Shown in pieces: positions 25,464 through 36,805 of a DNA stretch of 64,000 bases; the first letter of the stretch is position 1; each line of letters starts with the position of its first letter. The notes under the pieces were generated by a model. The model was not told the DNA's origin, made no database searches, and was given only the letters and a program-made list of their open reading frames with translations. A program made the translations under genes and the position numbers. The stretch is from Xanthomonas melonis (GTDB lineage: Bacteria > Pseudomonadota > Gammaproteobacteria > Xanthomonadales > Xanthomonadaceae): NCBI RefSeq assembly GCF_020783655.1, contig NZ_JAJGQH010000014.1:1-64000 (forward strand). The letters are read 5' to 3'.

Positions 25464-25782
25464 GCGGATAGTCTCCGGCCGTAATCGAGCCGGGCCACTG
25501 CCGGAACGACGTGTCCGGCCCAGATCGTCCGCGCCAACACTGCGGGCACTGTTTCCCGGCTGCATGCGCGCACGAAGCCGCTGCTGGCCGCCCGTAAGCG
25601 CCGTGCAGGACCACGCCCGTGCAGACAGGAACGGGGCCATCATTGGCCCCGCTCCTGTTCCTTGGCTGTTGTCGACGCGGGACCTTGCATCGGCCAAGGC
25701 GCTGGCCGGTGTTGCAGCATCGCGCCAGCGCAATGTGTCGAAGCACACGCTCCCACCCGGCCACGTGGTCAGGCCAACGGCG
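25464..25782. other. Convergent intergenic region between azoR and serS
   Basis: A 319-bp stretch with no gene. It contains the strong hairpin at 25626-25657 described separately and otherwise GC-rich unstructured sequence. Confidence 0.4.
25626..25663 (+). terminator. Probable terminator after azoR
   Basis: A stem of about 14 bp, CAGGA(A)CGGGGCCA and TGGCCCCG(C)TCCTG, with one mismatch and a TCAT loop, is followed by TTCCTT. The T-run is weak. It lies 160 bp past the azoR stop and could also serve the convergent serS. Confidence 0.5.
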
Positions 25783-28223
<2,441 letters not shown>

Positions 28224-28793
28224 ATGTCCTTCACCTCGAATCCTTCGACTCATCGCCCGGCCCTGTCGCGGGAGACGCCGCCTGCGTACGATCGCCGGCG
28301 CGTAGAAAGCAACCGCCCGTCCCCGTGGTTATGGACGACGCTGCTGGCCGTGCTGATCGTCATTCCTGCCTGGTGGTGGGCGCGGCATGGCGACGAGTTC
28401 GTGACCGATGCGGCTGTTGCGCCCGTAGCGACCAGGCAGATCCTGCCCAGCGCTGACGGCCCGCGCGCCATGACCATGATCCCGCATCAGCCTGCGCGCG
28501 CGCCGCTCCACAGCACGGACGCCATTCCGCTGCCCGGCAATGCCCTGCCCATCTATCCGGCCGACATGGCGCGGGCCGGCATCGAAGGTGGCCGGACCGC
28601 ACGTTTGCAACTGGATGTGCAGGGCCGGGTGCGTGCGGTGACCATCGTCGAACGCACCGGCAGTGAGGATCCCCGTCTGGACGCCGCGGTGCAGAGCAGG
28701 CTGTTGCAGTGGCGCTTCGAGCCGGCTACGCGCGACGGTCGTGCGGTGGCCAGCACCTTGCAGGTCCCGGTGGACTTCAGCGCAGAGCGCTGA
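28224..28793 (+). CDS. Second TonB C-terminal-domain protein
   Basis: A 189-aa protein with a short cytoplasmic N terminus, one membrane helix (LWTTLLAVLIVIPAWWWARH, about residues 36-55), a short linker and a TonB-like C-terminal domain: LPIYPADMARAGIEGGRTAR, RVRAVTIVERTGSEDPRLDA and LLQWRFEPATRDGRAVAS. The linker is much shorter than in the neighbouring paralogue, so it may not span the periplasm. Its 3' end overlaps the convergent aroA by 17 bp, meaning the two transcripts run into each other with no terminator between. The transport substrate is unknown. Confidence 0.8.
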   Translation: MSFTSNPSTHRPALSRETPPAYDRRRVESNRPSPWLWTTLLAVLIVIPAWWWARHGDEFVTDAAVAPVATRQILPSADGPRAMTMIPHQPARAPLHSTDAIPLPGNALPIYPADMARAGIEGGRTARLQLDVQGRVRAVTIVERTGSEDPRLDAAVQSRLLQWRFEPATRDGRAVASTLQVPVDFSAER

Positions 28794-30093
28794 GCCCGAA
28801 GCCTGCCGTCTGCGCCAGTCTGTCGAAATCCGGGAACGACGTGGCGACGTTCGCCACATCGTTGACCTGTACGCTGCCCGTGGACAGCTGACCGGCGATC
28901 GCAAACGCCATCGCGATGCGATGGTCGCCATGGCTCTCGATCACGCCGCTGCCGATGGCGCCGCCGTGGATGGTGGCGCCATCCGGCGTCTCATCCACCC
29001 GTACACCCAGCGTACGTAGCCCGGTCGCCATCGTCGCCAGGCGGTCCGATTCCTTCACCCGCAGTTCGGCGGCGCCACTGACGACGGTGCTTCCCTGCGC
29101 CGCCGCCGCCGCGACGAACAAGGCAGGGAACTCGTCGATCATGTCCGGTACCAACGCCTCGGGAATCGACGCGCCCTGCAGCGGCGCGTGGCGCACGCGC
29201 AGGTCGGCGACCGGCTCGCCACCATGCTCGGCAGGGTTTTCCTCGGTGATATCGGCGCCCATCAGGCGCAGAGCTGCCAGCAGCCCGGTACGCCGCGGAT
29301 TCAGGCCCACCGCCCGCAACACCACCTCCGAGCCGGGAATGACGCTGGCGGCGACGATGAAAAATGCCGCAGATGAAAAATCCGCCGGCACCTCGATGTC
29401 GGTGGCGCGCAGCCGCTGGCCGCCCCGCAGGCGGGCCTTGCCCGGAGAGAAATCGATTTCCACCCCGAACGCCGACAGCATGCGCTCGGTGTAGTCGCGG
29501 GTGGGATGCGGCTCGGTCACCGAGGTTTCGCCCTGTGCGTACAGGCCGGCAAGCAGCACCGCCGACTTGACCTGAGCACTGGCGACCGGCGAAACGAAGT
29601 CGATACCCCGCAGCGACTGGCCGCCACGCACCTGCAATGGCGGCGTGCCGTCGTCCTGGGTCTCGATCCGGGCGCCCATCTGTGCCAACGGTCCGGTGAC
29701 GCGCCGCATCGGGCGCTTCGACAAGGACGCATCGCCCACCAGCACGCTGTCGAAGCGCTGCGCGGCCAGCAGCCCCGCGAGCAACCGCATGCCGGTCCCC
29801 GCGTTACCGCAGTCCAGCGCCTCGCCTGGGGCCTGCAGACCATCCACGCCGACCCCATGCACGATGCGCTGCGAGGCCGACGGCGTCTCGATGCGCACGC
29901 CCAGCCTGGAGAAAATCGCCGCGGTGGAGCGCGTGTCCTCGCCTTCGAGAAAACCGTCGATCCGTGAAACACCATCGGCGAGCGCGGCGAACATCACCGC
30001 GCGATGGGATACCGACTTGTCGCCGGGAATGGTCAGGGTACCGCGCAATGCGCTGCCCTGCTGCGCGATCCAGTGCTGCGTGCTGTTGCTCAT
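28777..30093 (-). CDS. aroA: 3-phosphoshikimate 1-carboxyvinyltransferase (EPSP synthase)
   Basis: A 438-aa enzyme of the shikimate pathway that joins phosphoenolpyruvate to shikimate-3-phosphate; it is the glyphosate target. Hallmarks are LTIPGDKSVSHRAVMFAALA at the N terminus with Lys and Ser-Arg substrate residues, LDCGNAGTGMRLLAGLLA for the PEP/glyphosate loop, DGTPPLQVRG, and the C-terminal GAAELRVKESDRLATMATGL with Asp/Glu-rich catalytic context. It is the last gene of serC-pheA-aroA on minus, 112 bp after pheA. The LDCGNAGTGMR loop resembles Agrobacterium/Pseudomonas-type class II EPSP synthases. Clustering with serC and pheA links serine and aromatic synthesis, as in many gammaproteobacteria. 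Confidence 0.96.
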   Translation of the reverse strand: MSNSTQHWIAQQGSALRGTLTIPGDKSVSHRAVMFAALADGVSRIDGFLEGEDTRSTAAIFSRLGVRIETPSASQRIVHGVGVDGLQAPGEALDCGNAGTGMRLLAGLLAAQRFDSVLVGDASLSKRPMRRVTGPLAQMGARIETQDDGTPPLQVRGGQSLRGIDFVSPVASAQVKSAVLLAGLYAQGETSVTEPHPTRDYTERMLSAFGVEIDFSPGKARLRGGQRLRATDIEVPADFSSAAFFIVAASVIPGSEVVLRAVGLNPRRTGLLAALRLMGADITEENPAEHGGEPVADLRVRHAPLQGASIPEALVPDMIDEFPALFVAAAAAQGSTVVSGAAELRVKESDRLATMATGLRTLGVRVDETPDGATIHGGAIGSGVIESHGDHRIAMAFAIAGQLSTGSVQVNDVANVATSFPDFDRLAQTAGFGLSALR

Positions 30094-30205
30094 GCGAATG
30101 ATCCGAGTGCTGCGGCACCGCCATGCAGGACGATGCGCCGAAAAAGAAAGGACGGTGCCGGCGCTGCCGGCGCGCCGGTTGCCGTACGCGTGCGGGCGTA
30201 CGCGC

Positions 30206-31438
30206 TCAGGGGATGGCCACCGGATACGAGCCCAGCACCTTGATCTGCGCCGAGTGCGCTTTCAGCTCGGCCAGCGCCTGCTGCATCGCCTGGTCTTCCA
30301 CGTGGCCGACCAGGTCGATGAAGAAGCCATACTCCCACTTGGCCTGATGCGAGGGCCGCGACTCGATGCGATTCATGCTGATGCCGTGCCGCGCGAACGG
30401 GCTGAGGACGTCGAACAACGCACCCGGCTTGTCGTGGATGAACACCAGCACCGACGTGCGGTCGTGCCCGGAGGAGGGAAAGATCTGCCGGCCGATCACC
30501 AGGAACCGCGTGGTGTTGTCGTCGTCGTCTTCGATCGACTTCATGATGACCTTCTTCAGGCCGTACACGTGCGCCGCACTCTCGCCGCCGATCGCCGCCG
30601 CATCTTCGGCATTGCGTGCACGGCGTGCGCCTTCGGCATTGCTGGAGACCGCGATCTTCTCCACCTTGGGCAGATGCGAACGCAGCCAGCCGGCGGTTTG
30701 CGCGAAGGATTGCGAATGCGCGTAGATGCGTTCGATGTCCTCCAGCCGGCCGTTGCGCGAGAGCAGGTACTGATGCACACGCAGCTCGACTTCGCCGCAG
30801 ATCTTGAGGTTGGAGGTCAGGAACATGTCCAGCGTGACCTGGATGGTGCCCTGCCCGGAGTTTTCCACCGGCACCACGCCGAAGTCGGCGTTGCCGGCTT
30901 CCACTTCCTGGAACACCTCTTCGATGGTCGCCATCGGCAGGCCGACCGCCGAGCGTCCGAAATGCTTGAGCACGGCCTGCTGGCTGAAGGTGCCTTCCGG
31001 GCCCAGGTAACCGATCTTCAGCGGCTCCTGCTGGGCCAGGCACGCCGACATGATTTCGCGGAACACGTGCACCAGTACTTCGTCGCTGAGCGGACCCTCG
31101 TTGCGGTCCACCACCATGCGCAACACCTGCGCCTCGCGCTCGGGACGGTAGTAGTCCACCGCGGCGGCCAGCTTGCCCTTGGCCTTGCCGACCTGATGGG
31201 CGAAGTTGGCGCGCTCGGCGATCAGCGCCTGGATGGTGCGGTCGATCTCGTCGATCTTGGCCCGCACATCCGCAAGCGCCGGTGCCGCAGGAACGGGCTT
31301 GCCGGTCGTGCTGGCCGTCTTGGCGGGCTTGCCGGCCCGGTCGGCGACGGGCGCATTTGCTGTAGCCTCGGCGGAGGCTTTCGTCGCTGTGGTCTTGCCG
31401 CCGACGGCGGGCCTGGACGTGCTGGATTTGGGTGCCAT
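30206..31438 (-). CDS. pheA: Chorismate mutase/prephenate dehydratase (P-protein)
   Basis: A bifunctional enzyme of about 410 aa making phenylpyruvate from chorismate. ATG 31438 is preferred, with GAGGAA nine bases before it. The first 50 residues are an Ala/Thr/Lys-rich extension. The chorismate mutase helices follow (DVRAKIDEIDRTIQALIAER, VGKAKGKLAAAVDYYRPERE), then prephenate dehydratase (IGYLGPEGTFSQQAVLKHFG, VPVENSGQGTIQVTLDMF, and the TRF motif in NTTRFLVIGRQ), and a C-terminal ACT domain with the phenylalanine-binding ESRPSHQAKWEYGFFIDL. Feedback inhibition by phenylalanine is expected. It lies 66 bp after serC in the same operon. The low-complexity extension is not part of the catalytic fold. 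Confidence 0.96.
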   Translation of the reverse strand: MAPKSSTSRPAVGGKTTATKASAEATANAPVADRAGKPAKTASTTGKPVPAAPALADVRAKIDEIDRTIQALIAERANFAHQVGKAKGKLAAAVDYYRPEREAQVLRMVVDRNEGPLSDEVLVHVFREIMSACLAQQEPLKIGYLGPEGTFSQQAVLKHFGRSAVGLPMATIEEVFQEVEAGNADFGVVPVENSGQGTIQVTLDMFLTSNLKICGEVELRVHQYLLSRNGRLEDIERIYAHSQSFAQTAGWLRSHLPKVEKIAVSSNAEGARRARNAEDAAAIGGESAAHVYGLKKVIMKSIEDDDDNTTRFLVIGRQIFPSSGHDRTSVLVFIHDKPGALFDVLSPFARHGISMNRIESRPSHQAKWEYGFFIDLVGHVEDQAMQQALAELKAHSAQIKVLGSYPVAIP

Positions 31439-31504
31439 CGCTGGGCGTTCCTCGAAAAGACGGCGCATGCGCCTGCGCGGCCTGCGCCGCGGTTGACTCT
31501 GGGC

Positions 31505-32590
31505 TCAGCCGTGACGCTGCTGGAAGTCGTGCATGAAGGCCACCAGCGCCTGCGCGCCGGCCACCGGCATGGCGTTGTAGAGCGAGGCACGGATGCCACC
31601 CACCGCCTTGTGGCCCTTCAGGGCGAGCAGGCCGGCCGCCTTGGATTCGCTGACGAAGACGGCATCGAGCTGCTCGTTGGGCAGGAAGAACGGGATGTTC
31701 ATGCGCGAACGCACCGCCGGCTTGACCAGGTTGCGATAGAAACCGCCGGAGCGATCGATCGCCGCGTATACCAGCTTGGCTTTTTCCGCATTGCGCCGCG
31801 CGAATTCTTCCACCCCACCCTGCTCCAGCATCCACTTCACGGTCAACCCGAGCAGGTACCAGTTCCAGGTCGGCGGGGTGTTGAGCATCGAATCGCGCGC
31901 CAGGTGCGAGGCGTAGTTGAAGATATCCGCGCGCGGCTGGCCGGCACGCTCCAGCAGATCGCGCCGCACGATGATCACCGAAATGCCGACCGGGCCGAGA
32001 TTCTTCTGCGCACCGGCGTAGATCAGGCCGTAGCGCGACACATCCAACGGTTCGGACGCGATCGAAGAGCTGAAATCGGCGAACAGGGGCAGCGTGCCCA
32101 CCGCCGGGATGTCGCGAAACTCCACGCCATGGATGGTCTCGTTGGCGGTGATGTGCACATAGGCCGAGTGCGGCGACAAGGTCCAGCTGGCCACCGGCGG
32201 AATATCGACGAAGCCTTCGGCCTGCGCATCGGCGGCGATGCGTGCATCCACGTATGGCGCCGCCTGCTTGATCGCGGTCTTGCCCCAGTGCCCGCTGATC
32301 ACGTAGTCGGCGGCCTGCCCCGGCGCGGCGAAGTTCAGCGGCAGCAGCGCCTGGATGGTGGTCGCCCCGCCGGCGGTGAACAACACCGCGTAGTCGTCGG
32401 GAATCGACAACAAGGTGCGCAGGTCGGCTTCGGCAGCGGCCGCCACCGCCATGAAATCGGCGCTGCGGTGGCTGATTTCCACGATCGAGGCGCCGAAGCC
32501 GTTCCACTCGACCATCTCCGCCTGCGCCTGGCGCAGGACCGATTCCGGCAATGTCGCAGGGCCGGCACTGAAATTGAACGCGCGTGTCAT
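31505..32590 (-). CDS. serC: Phosphoserine aminotransferase
   Basis: A 361-aa PLP enzyme that converts 3-phosphohydroxypyruvate and glutamate to phosphoserine, with a second role in pyridoxal phosphate synthesis. Family signatures: [20 protein letters not shown] at the N terminus, the PLP-phosphate contact [16 protein letters not shown], and the Schiff-base Lys in [20 protein letters not shown]. The substrate region is [20 protein letters not shown], and the ending is [20 protein letters not shown]. It is the first gene of serC-pheA-aroA on minus and diverges from msrP across 177 bp that should contain the operon promoter. Confidence 0.97.
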   Translation of the reverse strand: MTRAFNFSAGPATLPESVLRQAQAEMVEWNGFGASIVEISHRSADFMAVAAAAEADLRTLLSIPDDYAVLFTAGGATTIQALLPLNFAAPGQAADYVISGHWGKTAIKQAAPYVDARIAADAQAEGFVDIPPVASWTLSPHSAYVHITANETIHGVEFRDIPAVGTLPLFADFSSSIASEPLDVSRYGLIYAGAQKNLGPVGISVIIVRRDLLERAGQPRADIFNYASHLARDSMLNTPPTWNWYLLGLTVKWMLEQGGVEEFARRNAEKAKLVYAAIDRSGGFYRNLVKPAVRSRMNIPFFLPNEQLDAVFVSESKAAGLLALKGHKAVGGIRASLYNAMPVAGAQALVAFMHDFQQRHG

Positions 32591-32767
32591 GGCACACCTT
32601 GTCGAGCTAGCCTTCTAGTATGCCGCAGCGCATCGCGCTTGGCAGCGGACAAAAAAGTTGCAGCTGCATCCTTTTGACTGAGCCTGACGTAACGTGGTGA
32701 ACGCGTCGGGACGAACGTCTGTCCCGGTCCGATACTCTGAATGTCGCAGCCACTGCCGGAGCCTGCC

Positions 32768-33736
32768 ATGTCGTTTCGCGATGTCTTCCAACTGCCGTCC
32801 CGCGAGATCACCGATGAGTCCGTCTACCGCGAGCGGCGCCGGCTGCTGCAGCTGTTGGCGTTGACGCCGGCACTGGGCGTGGCCGGATGCGCCGACGCCG
32901 ACCCGCCACCGCCGCCCAAGACCGTGGTGACCCCGGAGCAGGCGCGCAGCGGCTTCCGTACCGCCGAGGAGCTGACCAAGCTGGAGGATGTCACCAGCTA
33001 CAACAACTTCTACGAGTTCGGCACCGACAAGACCGATCCGTCGAAGGCGGCCAGGACACTCAAGCTGTCGCCGTGGTCAGTGAAGGTCGGCGGCGAATGC
33101 GAAAAGCCCGGCAGCCTGTCGCTGGATGAACTGCTCAAGGGCATCACGCCGGAAGAGCGCATCTACCGGCTGCGCTGCGTGGAAGGCTGGTCGATGGTGA
33201 TTCCGTGGACTGGCGTGCCGCTGGGCGAGGTGCTCAAGCGCTTTGCGCCGACCTCCAAGGCCAAGTACGTGGCCTTCACTACGCTGGCCGATCCGCAGCA
33301 GATGCCGGGCGTGCGCTACCGCTCGATCAACTGGCCGTACCGCGAAGGCCTGCGCATCGACGAAGCGATGCATCCGCTGACCCTGTTGGCCACCGGCCTG
33401 TACGGCAAGCCGCTGCCGCAGCAGAATGGTGCGCCGCTGCGGTTGGTGGTGCCGTGGAAGTACGGCTTCAAGAGCATCAAGTCGATCGTGGAGATCCGCT
33501 TCGTCGAGAAGATGCCAGAAACCGCCTGGCACGATCTGCAGCCTTCCGAATATGGCTTCTTCTCCAACGTCAATCCGGCCGTGGACCATCCACGCTGGAG
33601 CCAGAAGAGCGAGCGCCGCATCGCCGGCACCGCCAGCAAGCTGTTTGCCGAACGGATCGCGACCAAGCCGTTCAACGGCTATGCCGACCAAGTGGCGTCG
33701 TTGTATGCGGGCATGGATCTGAAGAAGTGGTTCTAG
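32768..33736 (+). CDS. msrP: Periplasmic methionine sulfoxide reductase catalytic subunit (molybdenum)
   Basis: A 322-aa molybdopterin enzyme of the sulfite oxidase fold that repairs oxidised methionine in envelope proteins, receiving electrons from MsrQ. ATG 32768 has CCGGAG before it and is preferred over ATG 32741. An N-terminal twin-arginine-type export signal is present ([20 protein letters not shown]). The molybdenum-ligating Cys lies in [20 protein letters not shown]. Other family blocks are [11 protein letters not shown] near residue 75 and [20 protein letters not shown], and [17 protein letters not shown] near the C terminus. It is followed by msrQ after 125 bp that contain a striking 20-bp stem-loop. 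Confidence 0.94.
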   Translation: MSFRDVFQLPSREITDESVYRERRRLLQLLALTPALGVAGCADADPPPPPKTVVTPEQARSGFRTAEELTKLEDVTSYNNFYEFGTDKTDPSKAARTLKLSPWSVKVGGECEKPGSLSLDELLKGITPEERIYRLRCVEGWSMVIPWTGVPLGEVLKRFAPTSKAKYVAFTTLADPQQMPGVRYRSINWPYREGLRIDEAMHPLTLLATGLYGKPLPQQNGAPLRLVVPWKYGFKSIKSIVEIRFVEKMPETAWHDLQPSEYGFFSNVNPAVDHPRWSQKSERRIAGTASKLFAERIATKPFNGYADQVASLYAGMDLKKWF

Positions 33737-33771
33737 CCAATAAACAATCCGATATCCACCTGGCGTAGGAA

Positions 33772-33823
33772 CGCACCCGGGCGCGACTGGCATGGCCAAC
33801 ACAGCCAGTCGCGCCCGGGTGCG
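33772..33823 (+). terminator. Perfect 20-bp stem-loop between msrP and msrQ
   Basis: Arms 33772-33791 (starts CGCACCCGGGCGCGACTGGC) and 33804-33823 are exact complements with a 12-base loop. The flanking GGAA/TTCC extend it with one bulge. No T-run follows, so full termination is unlikely; partial attenuation or protection of the upstream mRNA is more probable. Confidence 0.65.
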
Positions 33824-33861
33824 CTTCCACGCTTGGGCATCGCTTCCTTCTTCGAGATCCC

Positions 33862-34518
33862 ATGGCCAAGACCTCTGCTGGATTGATCGCCGCCAAGACT
33901 GCGGTACACCTCGCCGCACTGACGCCGATCGCCTTGCTCAGCTGGCAGTTCTGGCAGGTGTGGCAGACCGGTAGTGACGCGCTGGGCGCCGATCCGGTCG
34001 CCGAGATCGAGCACCGCACCGGACTGTGGGCATTACGGATGCTGCTGATTACGCTGGCACTCACCCCGTTGCGCCAGCTCACCGGCCAGGCGGTGATCAT
34101 CCGCTTCCGCCGCATGCTGGGGTTGTATGCATTCTTCTATGCGAGCGTGCATCTGGCGGTGTACCTGGCCCTGGACCTGCGCGGCTTCTGGACGCAGATC
34201 TTCGAAGAGATCCTCAAGCGCCCCTACATCACGGTGGGCTTTGCCGCGTGGCTGCTATTGCTGCCGCTGGCGATCACATCCACCCAGGGCTGGATGCGCC
34301 GGCTCAAGCGCAACTGGGGGAGGTTGCACCGGCTGATCTATCCGATCGGCGTGCTGGCGGTGCTGCACTTCTGGTGGCTGGTGAAATCCGACATTCGCGA
34401 GCCGGCCCTGTATGCCGGCATCCTGGCACTGCTGCTGGGCTGGCGGGCATGGAAGAAGTTCAGCGCGCGCCGAACCACAGCAAGGCGCTCAGCGCCGCCG
34501 CCAGCAGCACCGCGCTGA
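33862..34518 (+). CDS. msrQ: Haem-binding membrane electron donor to MsrP
   Basis: A 218-aa integral membrane protein of the ferric-reductase-like (YedZ) family. It passes electrons from the cytoplasmic or quinone side to MsrP. About six membrane helices are visible (for example VHLAALTPIALLSWQFWQVW, LWALRMLLITLALTPL, YAFFYASVHLAVYLALDL, VGFAAWLLLLPLAITS, LIYPIGVLAVLHFWWLV, ALYAGILALLLGWRAW). Histidines in HRTGLWALR, ASVHLAVYL and HRLIYPIGVLAVLHF fit haem ligation. It is downstream of msrP and probably cotranscribed. Its last 59 bp overlap the 3' end of the convergent FHA gene, an unusual antisense arrangement. Confidence 0.93.
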   Translation: MAKTSAGLIAAKTAVHLAALTPIALLSWQFWQVWQTGSDALGADPVAEIEHRTGLWALRMLLITLALTPLRQLTGQAVIIRFRRMLGLYAFFYASVHLAVYLALDLRGFWTQIFEEILKRPYITVGFAAWLLLLPLAITSTQGWMRRLKRNWGRLHRLIYPIGVLAVLHFWWLVKSDIREPALYAGILALLLGWRAWKKFSARRTTARRSAPPPAAPR

Positions 34519-35269
34519 GCAACAGCCAGGGCCAGCGGGCGACCTTCATCGGCGCACGGGCCGGCTCGGGGACCGCATGCGGCGGTGGCAGCGGCTCCGT
34601 CTCGGGCAGATCCCACGTGGTGGCGTGATGGATGCGCGGCACTTCCACCACGAAGCGGTGGCGCGCGTCGAACACGACCTGGTCGCCGGCCTGCAGCCAG
34701 CCGTCGCGGACCTGCACGCCATTGATCCAGCTGCCCTCCTCCGAGCCCAGATCGCGGATCAGCACGCGGTCGCCGTGACGTTCCAGGCGCGCGTGCTGGG
34801 CGGCGAAGGCCGGGTCGTCGATGACGATGTCTGCTGCGGGGTCGCTGCCGACCAGGCGCGAACGGTCAAGCGTAAAACTGCGTCCGTGATGGCGCCCTCC
34901 CAGCCCGCGCAGCAGCAGGCAGACCTCGCTCAGGTCGGCAGCATCCTGCGGCAGATCGTTGCCCGGCGCGCTGGAGGGCGCGCTACGCAGCAGCATCTCC
35001 ACGCCGTCGGCATAGATCGCGTCACCCGGTCGCAGCAGGGCCATGCGGCGTACCGGACGTCCGTTGACGTGAATGCCGCGGATGCCGTTGGCGACCTGCA
35101 ACCACAGGCCGCGCTGATCCAGGCAGAACTGCGCCAACAGCAATGCGCCCTGCGCATCGTCCACCACCCGCACGCTGCCGGAGGCATGCCGTACGATCCG
35201 GTGGACGCCGGGCTTGAGCGAATGATCCGGCTGCTGCCGGTGAGTGAAATGAACTTGCAGGTCGCGCAC
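34460..35269 (-). CDS. FHA-domain protein with C-terminal membrane anchor
   Basis: About 269 aa from GTG 35269; the frame is open to ATG 35419 but those extra 50 residues are Pro/Arg-rich and lack support. The first half (QVHFTHRQQPDHSLKPGVH, GIHVNGRPVRRMALLRPGDA) looks like a degenerate first FHA fold. The second half holds a good FHA domain, with SRLVGSDPAADIVIDDPAFA, AQHARLERHGDRVLIRDLGS and SWINGVQV, the phosphothreonine-recognition layout. A Pro-rich linker and a hydrophobic C-terminal helix (WPWLLLSAVLLAAALSALLW) make it tail-anchored. FHA proteins read Ser/Thr phosphorylation and often serve secretion systems or kinases; none is adjacent here. Confidence 0.8.
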   Translation of the reverse strand: MRDLQVHFTHRQQPDHSLKPGVHRIVRHASGSVRVVDDAQGALLLAQFCLDQRGLWLQVANGIRGIHVNGRPVRRMALLRPGDAIYADGVEMLLRSAPSSAPGNDLPQDAADLSEVCLLLRGLGGRHHGRSFTLDRSRLVGSDPAADIVIDDPAFAAQHARLERHGDRVLIRDLGSEEGSWINGVQVRDGWLQAGDQVVFDARHRFVVEVPRIHHATTWDLPETEPLPPPHAVPEPARAPMKVARWPWLLLSAVLLAAALSALLWFGAR

Positions 35270-35454
35270 CGGTCGCAGCCTAGCAGGTTTGCCAACGACC
35301 GCGGCCACTGCCGTACGCGGTGGCTCGAATCGCAGACCGGGCACCGCGATCAGCGGAGGCGCGGCAGGCGCCGGTGGTCGAGCGCGCCTGCACTTGGAGG
35401 CTGGCGCGCACATGCGCACAATGCGCGCCTCCTTCGACGACGTTCCAGGCCCGC

Positions 35455-35730
35455 ATGTCCAGCATCGATATCCGCCACGATCACTCTCTCACGCCCGCCC
35501 AGGCCCGCACGGCGGTCGACGAAGCGGCGCGCAAGCTGTCCGATCGCTACGGTGTCGCCTCGCACTGGGAAGGCGACACCTTGCGCATCGCGCGCGCCGG
35601 CGTGGACGGCGCGATCGCCCTGCTGCCGCAGCAGGTGCATGTCACAGCCGAGCTCGGCTTCCTGTTGTCTGCGATGCAACCGATGGTGGAATCTGAAATT
35701 CGCCGTCTGCTGGCGGAAAAACTGGCCTGA
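35455..35730 (+). CDS. Polyhydroxyalkanoic acid system family protein
   Basis: A 91-aa protein whose whole length fits the PHA_gran_rgn family: MSSIDIRHDHSLTPAQARTA, ARKLSDRYGVASHWEGDTLR, AIALLPQQVHVTAELGFLLS and VESEIRRLLAEKL. The ATG at 35455 matches the family N terminus; the frame is open further upstream without support. Members are found beside polyhydroxyalkanoate genes. Here a phasin-like gene follows 153 bp downstream on the same strand, although no synthase is in the window. The exact biochemical role is not known. Confidence 0.85.
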   Translation: MSSIDIRHDHSLTPAQARTAVDEAARKLSDRYGVASHWEGDTLRIARAGVDGAIALLPQQVHVTAELGFLLSAMQPMVESEIRRLLAEKLA

Positions 35731-35882
35731 GCCGTCGTCGCCGCGCTTCAGCGCCAAGTCACCCGCCCCGGGCAGGATGGGCGGATGCTTGCGGCAGGCT
35801 TGCACGGCAGCGCTTCACCTGCCCGATGCAGGGTCGGCACTAGGGTGAACGCAAGGTCACTTTGGCAATCGAGGAGCATCGC

Positions 35883-36449
35883 ATGACGACCGGATACGAT
35901 CGAAACGCTGGCCGCGACGACGCGGCGCATGGCTTCCAGGCGCAGGCAGAACAGATCTCGCGCCGCCTCGGCGAATCGGCACAGACCGTCTGGCTGGCCG
36001 GACTCGGGGCGCTGGGACGGGTGCAGAACGAAGGCAGCAAACTGTTCGACTCGTTGGTGCGCGAGGGCGCGGCCTACGAGCGCAGCGGCCAGCGCAAAGC
36101 CGCCAACAGCGTGGACGAGCTGCGCGAGGAGGTGGAAACCCAGTTCGAGCAGGCACGCGACACGGCGGTGCGCGGCTGGGACAAGCTGGGCAAGGCCTTC
36201 GATGAGCGCGTCAAGGGCGTGCTGCGCACACTCAACATCCCCGAGCAGGAAGAGCTGGAAAATCTGCGGCGGGAGGTCGAATCGCTGAAGGCCCAGGTGC
36301 GCGCCAACACCGCCGCGACCAAGCGTGCCAACCGCACTGCAAACCAGGCGGCGCAGGCAGCCAGCGGCGATGCGGCCGCTTCGGCCACGCAGACACCTTC
36401 CAGCAATACGCCGCATGCGGGCACTGCTGGCGCGTTGGACGGCGACTAG
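35883..36449 (+). CDS. Phasin-family (poly-granule-associated) protein
   Basis: A 188-aa protein starting at ATG 35883 with GAGGAG seven bases upstream. The amphipathic helical region QTVWLAGLGALGRVQNEGSK, LFDSLVREGAAYE and VETQFEQARDTAVRGWDKLG matches phasin/PhaF-PhaI-like proteins, which coat polyhydroxyalkanoate granules. A heptad segment follows (EQEELENLRREVESLKAQVR), then an Ala/Thr-rich low-complexity tail resembling the C-terminal tails of PhaF. Together with the preceding PHA-system gene this suggests a granule function. Confidence 0.85.
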   Translation: MTTGYDRNAGRDDAAHGFQAQAEQISRRLGESAQTVWLAGLGALGRVQNEGSKLFDSLVREGAAYERSGQRKAANSVDELREEVETQFEQARDTAVRGWDKLGKAFDERVKGVLRTLNIPEQEELENLRREVESLKAQVRANTAATKRANRTANQAAQAASGDAAASATQTPSSNTPHAGTAGALDGD

Positions 36450-36587
36450 GCGGCGCCGCGCAGCAAGGTGCGGCCGTCGCTGTGCCCCGGCCCTCAATCC
36501 CGGAATGCTGGAGGACCGGTGGCTCGCGGCAAGCGTGGCGAACTGAACCCGCAGCCGATCGGCCAGCCGGCTACGGCGGCCGCCATG

Positions 36588-36616
36588 TTGCAAAGCAACA
36601 TCTTATTTCGCACAAT
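36588..36616 (+). promoter_or_regulatory. Sigma-70-type promoter for the candidate small RNA
   Basis: TTGCAA (36588-36593) and CACAAT (36611-36616) are separated by 17 bp, the ideal spacing. A transcript would start near 36622-36624, at the first base of the 13-bp stem of the candidate RNA. Confidence 0.5.
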
Positions 36617-36621
36617 CGGGA

Positions 36622-36697
36622 ACGACCCGCCAGTCCTGCACCATCGAAGTCCGTTTGCTCCCCTCCCCTCACGGCTTCGGACTGGCGGGTCTTTCGC
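36622..36697 (+). ncRNA. Candidate structured small RNA with C-rich loop
   Basis: A perfect 13-bp stem joins GACCCGCCAGTCC (36624-36636) to GGACTGGCGGGTC (36679-36691), followed by TTTCGCTG. Inside it a second stem pairs GAAG-T-CCG (36646-36653) with CGGCTTC (36672-36678), leaving an unpaired loop rich in C (GCTCCCCTCCCCTC at 36657-36670). C-rich loops are complementary to GGAGG ribosome sites and mark several known regulatory RNAs (for example Xanthomonas sX13 and staphylococcal RsaE). The terminator T-run is short. It could instead be a 5' leader element of the gene at 36,806. Confidence 0.45.
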
Positions 36698-36805
36698 TGT
36701 CTGGATCACGGCTCGCACGATCGCTGCCGTGCATCCATTGACGAACGCCGCGCGAACGATTCTTCTAGACGCATCGACTCGTTCTACGCGCCATTCCTTC
36801 GCTAG

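Larger units (their letters stand above)
36450..36805. other. Intergenic region holding a candidate small RNA
   Basis: A 356-bp stretch without a gene. Its centre contains the promoter and the C-rich-loop RNA listed separately. From 36692 to 36805 I see only unstructured sequence leading to the Mrr_cat-like gene. Confidence 0.5.
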
